A DNA stretch of 7,686 nt from CAYSLC01 sp964431545 (GTDB lineage Bacteria; Desulfobacterota; Desulfobacteria; Desulfobacterales; JAABSP01). Every line of letters starts with the position of its first letter. Positions within the stretch are counted from its first letter, which is position 1. This document shows, in pieces, positions 6,984-7,686 of the stretch. The stretch spans positions 1 through 7,686 of the forward strand of contig CAYSLC010000240.1 in assembly GCA_964431545.1 (NCBI GenBank), written 5' to 3'. A model generated the notes under the pieces. The model searched no databases and was not told the origin of the DNA. It was given only the letters and a program-made list of their open reading frames with translations. The translations under genes were made by a program, and so were the position numbers.

Positions 6984-7027
6984 CCGGATCATCCTCGCGC
7001 CGTTTCAGGGGCAGATCCGTGATCCGG
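6984..7027. repeat. 8-base inverted repeat upstream of the sensor gene
   Basis: CCGGATCA (6984-6991) and TGATCCGG (7020-7027) are perfect inverted copies 28 bases apart, about 100 bases before the GTG start of the sensor gene. They could be paired operator half-sites or a stem in the 5' leader. One such pair in a region of this size is not strongly beyond chance. Confidence 0.35.
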
Positions 7028-7043
7028 CCCCGGAGCATCGGGG
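7028..7043. repeat. Small GC hairpin in the leader of the sensor gene
   Basis: CCCCG (7028-7032), a 6-base loop and CGGGG (7039-7043) form a perfect 5-base stem directly after the second arm of the neighbouring inverted repeat. No U-tract follows, so it is not a convincing terminator. Confidence 0.3.
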
Positions 7044-7115
7044 ATTTCAGCCAAAGATTGTATACCAGAAACGGGCCACGGCCGAAAGGCAAACCTTCCG
7101 GTCCATGGTTCCGGG

Positions 7116-7121
7116 AAAGGA
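7116..7121 (+). promoter_or_regulatory. Ribosome binding site of the right-edge sensor gene
   Basis: AAAGGA ends 5 bases before a GTG at 7127. The spacing is ideal and supports GTG as the start of the frame that runs to the right edge. Confidence 0.65.
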
Positions 7122-7126
7122 TCGAC

Positions 7127-7686
7127 GTGCGGCGCATCAAACTGGGGACCCAGCTCAACATCTCCTTCGCCCTGGTGCTTTTCATCCCCATGGTGGTGGC
7201 TACGGTCTTCTCCATCGTCTATTATAGCCACAAAATCCGGCAGGAGGCGGTCAACACCATCAGCTCCGACCTGAAGATCGCCCAGATCATCTACGGCCAC
7301 GCGGTGGACCAGATGAGCCACCTGGCCGACGCCTACGCGCAGAAAAAGACCCTCACCGTCCTTTTGGGGCTCAACATGGGCCGGAAACTGGGGGACGACC
7401 TGGCCCGGGCGGCCGCGGTCGACGCCATCGACATGGTAACGGTGGTGGATCCGGACTGCAGGGTGCTTGTCCGATCCCATGCCCCGGAAAAAATCGACGA
7501 GCCCTTTGTCCGGAAAACACACGTGGACGACGCTCTTTCCGGGACATCCCGGAGCGGCACCGAAGTGCTCGACCGGAAAACCCTGGAGCGGGAGGGGTAC
7601 ACAACCGCCGATGCGAGGGGATTCCCGGAGCAGGTCCTCGCGATCACGGGAATCGCCCCGGTCTACGACCGGGGGCGGGAGAAGAT
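7127..7686 (+). CDS. Membrane sensor protein, N-terminal part (histidine kinase or chemoreceptor type)
   Basis: The frame is open from GTG 7127 to the right edge, giving 186 whole codons with no stop. The protein begins MRRIKLGTQLNISF, a basic cytoplasmic tip. One transmembrane helix (about 12-33, LVLFIPMVVATVFSIVYY) follows, then an extracytoplasmic region. That region opens with a long amphipathic helix and continues into strands such as MVTVVDPDCRVLVRSHAPEK and LAITGIAPVYDRG. This is the pattern of a double-Cache sensor, as found in membrane histidine kinases and methyl-accepting proteins of deltaproteobacteria. The output domain lies outside the window, so kinase, cyclase or chemoreceptor cannot be told apart. 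It is GC-rich like dapF, which is divergent from it. The GTG start and missing stop make it easy to overlook. Confidence 0.75.
   Translation, partial: MRRIKLGTQLNISFALVLFIPMVVATVFSIVYYSHKIRQEAVNTISSDLKIAQIIYGHAVDQMSHLADAYAQKKTLTVLLGLNMGRKLGDDLARAAAVDAIDMVTVVDPDCRVLVRSHAPEKIDEPFVRKTHVDDALSGTSRSGTEVLDRKTLEREGYTTADARGFPEQVLAITGIAPVYDRGREK

Larger units (their letters stand above)
6749..7126. other. Divergent intergenic region, 378 bases
   Basis: This region separates dapF from the + strand sensor gene, so it should hold promoters for both. I see a candidate dapF promoter, an inverted repeat and a small GC-rich hairpin (listed separately). Open frames that cross it on either strand lack family features and run into known genes in another frame, so I call no gene here. 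No tRNA-like or riboswitch-like fold was recognised. Confidence 0.6.

Noticed and set aside
6853..7215. Minus-strand open frame of 120 codons across the intergenic region and the start of the sensor gene
   Set aside because: It is low-complexity and Arg/Pro-rich, has no family features, and overlaps the better supported sensor gene start with its ribosome binding site.
6883..7227. Plus-strand open frame from TTG 6883 that overlaps the sensor gene in another frame
   Set aside because: The true frame from GTG 7127 has a transmembrane helix and a sensor domain; this one has neither and stops inside it.

Overview
The window looks like part of a Gram-negative, probably sulfate-reducing Desulfobacterota (deltaproteobacterial) chromosome. 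The clues are a CxxC zinc ribbon at the start of a membrane protein, extracytoplasmic Cache-type sensor domains, a UDPGP-type nucleotidyltransferase tail and an orphan periplasmic binding protein of the ABC_sub_bind type. This placement is an inference from protein style, not a database result.

Layout. On the + strand, from the left edge to base 2873, four tightly packed genes form a probable operon: the last 43 codons of a UTP--glucose-1-phosphate uridylyltransferase-like protein, a divergent D-Ala--D-Ala ligase-type ATP-grasp enzyme, a GNAT acetyltransferase, and a secreted substrate-binding protein without a permease or ATPase in the window. They are followed, only 3 bases away and convergent, by a minus-strand pair. 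This pair is a 903-residue fusion (zinc ribbon, two extracytoplasmic sensor modules and a 12-helix MFS carrier) and, upstream of it, an extended diaminopimelate epimerase (dapF). A 378-base intergenic region with divergent promoter potential separates dapF from a + strand gene that runs off the right edge. That gene starts with GTG behind a strong ribosome binding site and encodes a membrane-anchored sensor N-terminus (histidine kinase or chemoreceptor type).

How it may fit together. dapF makes meso-diaminopimelate for lysine and peptidoglycan and is probably housekeeping. The central block, from about base 640 to about 5590, is less GC-rich than the dapF side and than the first 600 bases. 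It holds the accessory-looking genes: the ATP-grasp ligase, the GNAT, the binding protein and the sensor-MFS fusion. The most unusual object is the fusion protein, in which a transporter carries its own periplasmic sensing domains and a cytoplasmic zinc ribbon. The convergent binding protein could supply or compete for its ligand, but this is a hypothesis. No CRISPR array, tRNA, rRNA, insertion sequence or phage gene was seen.
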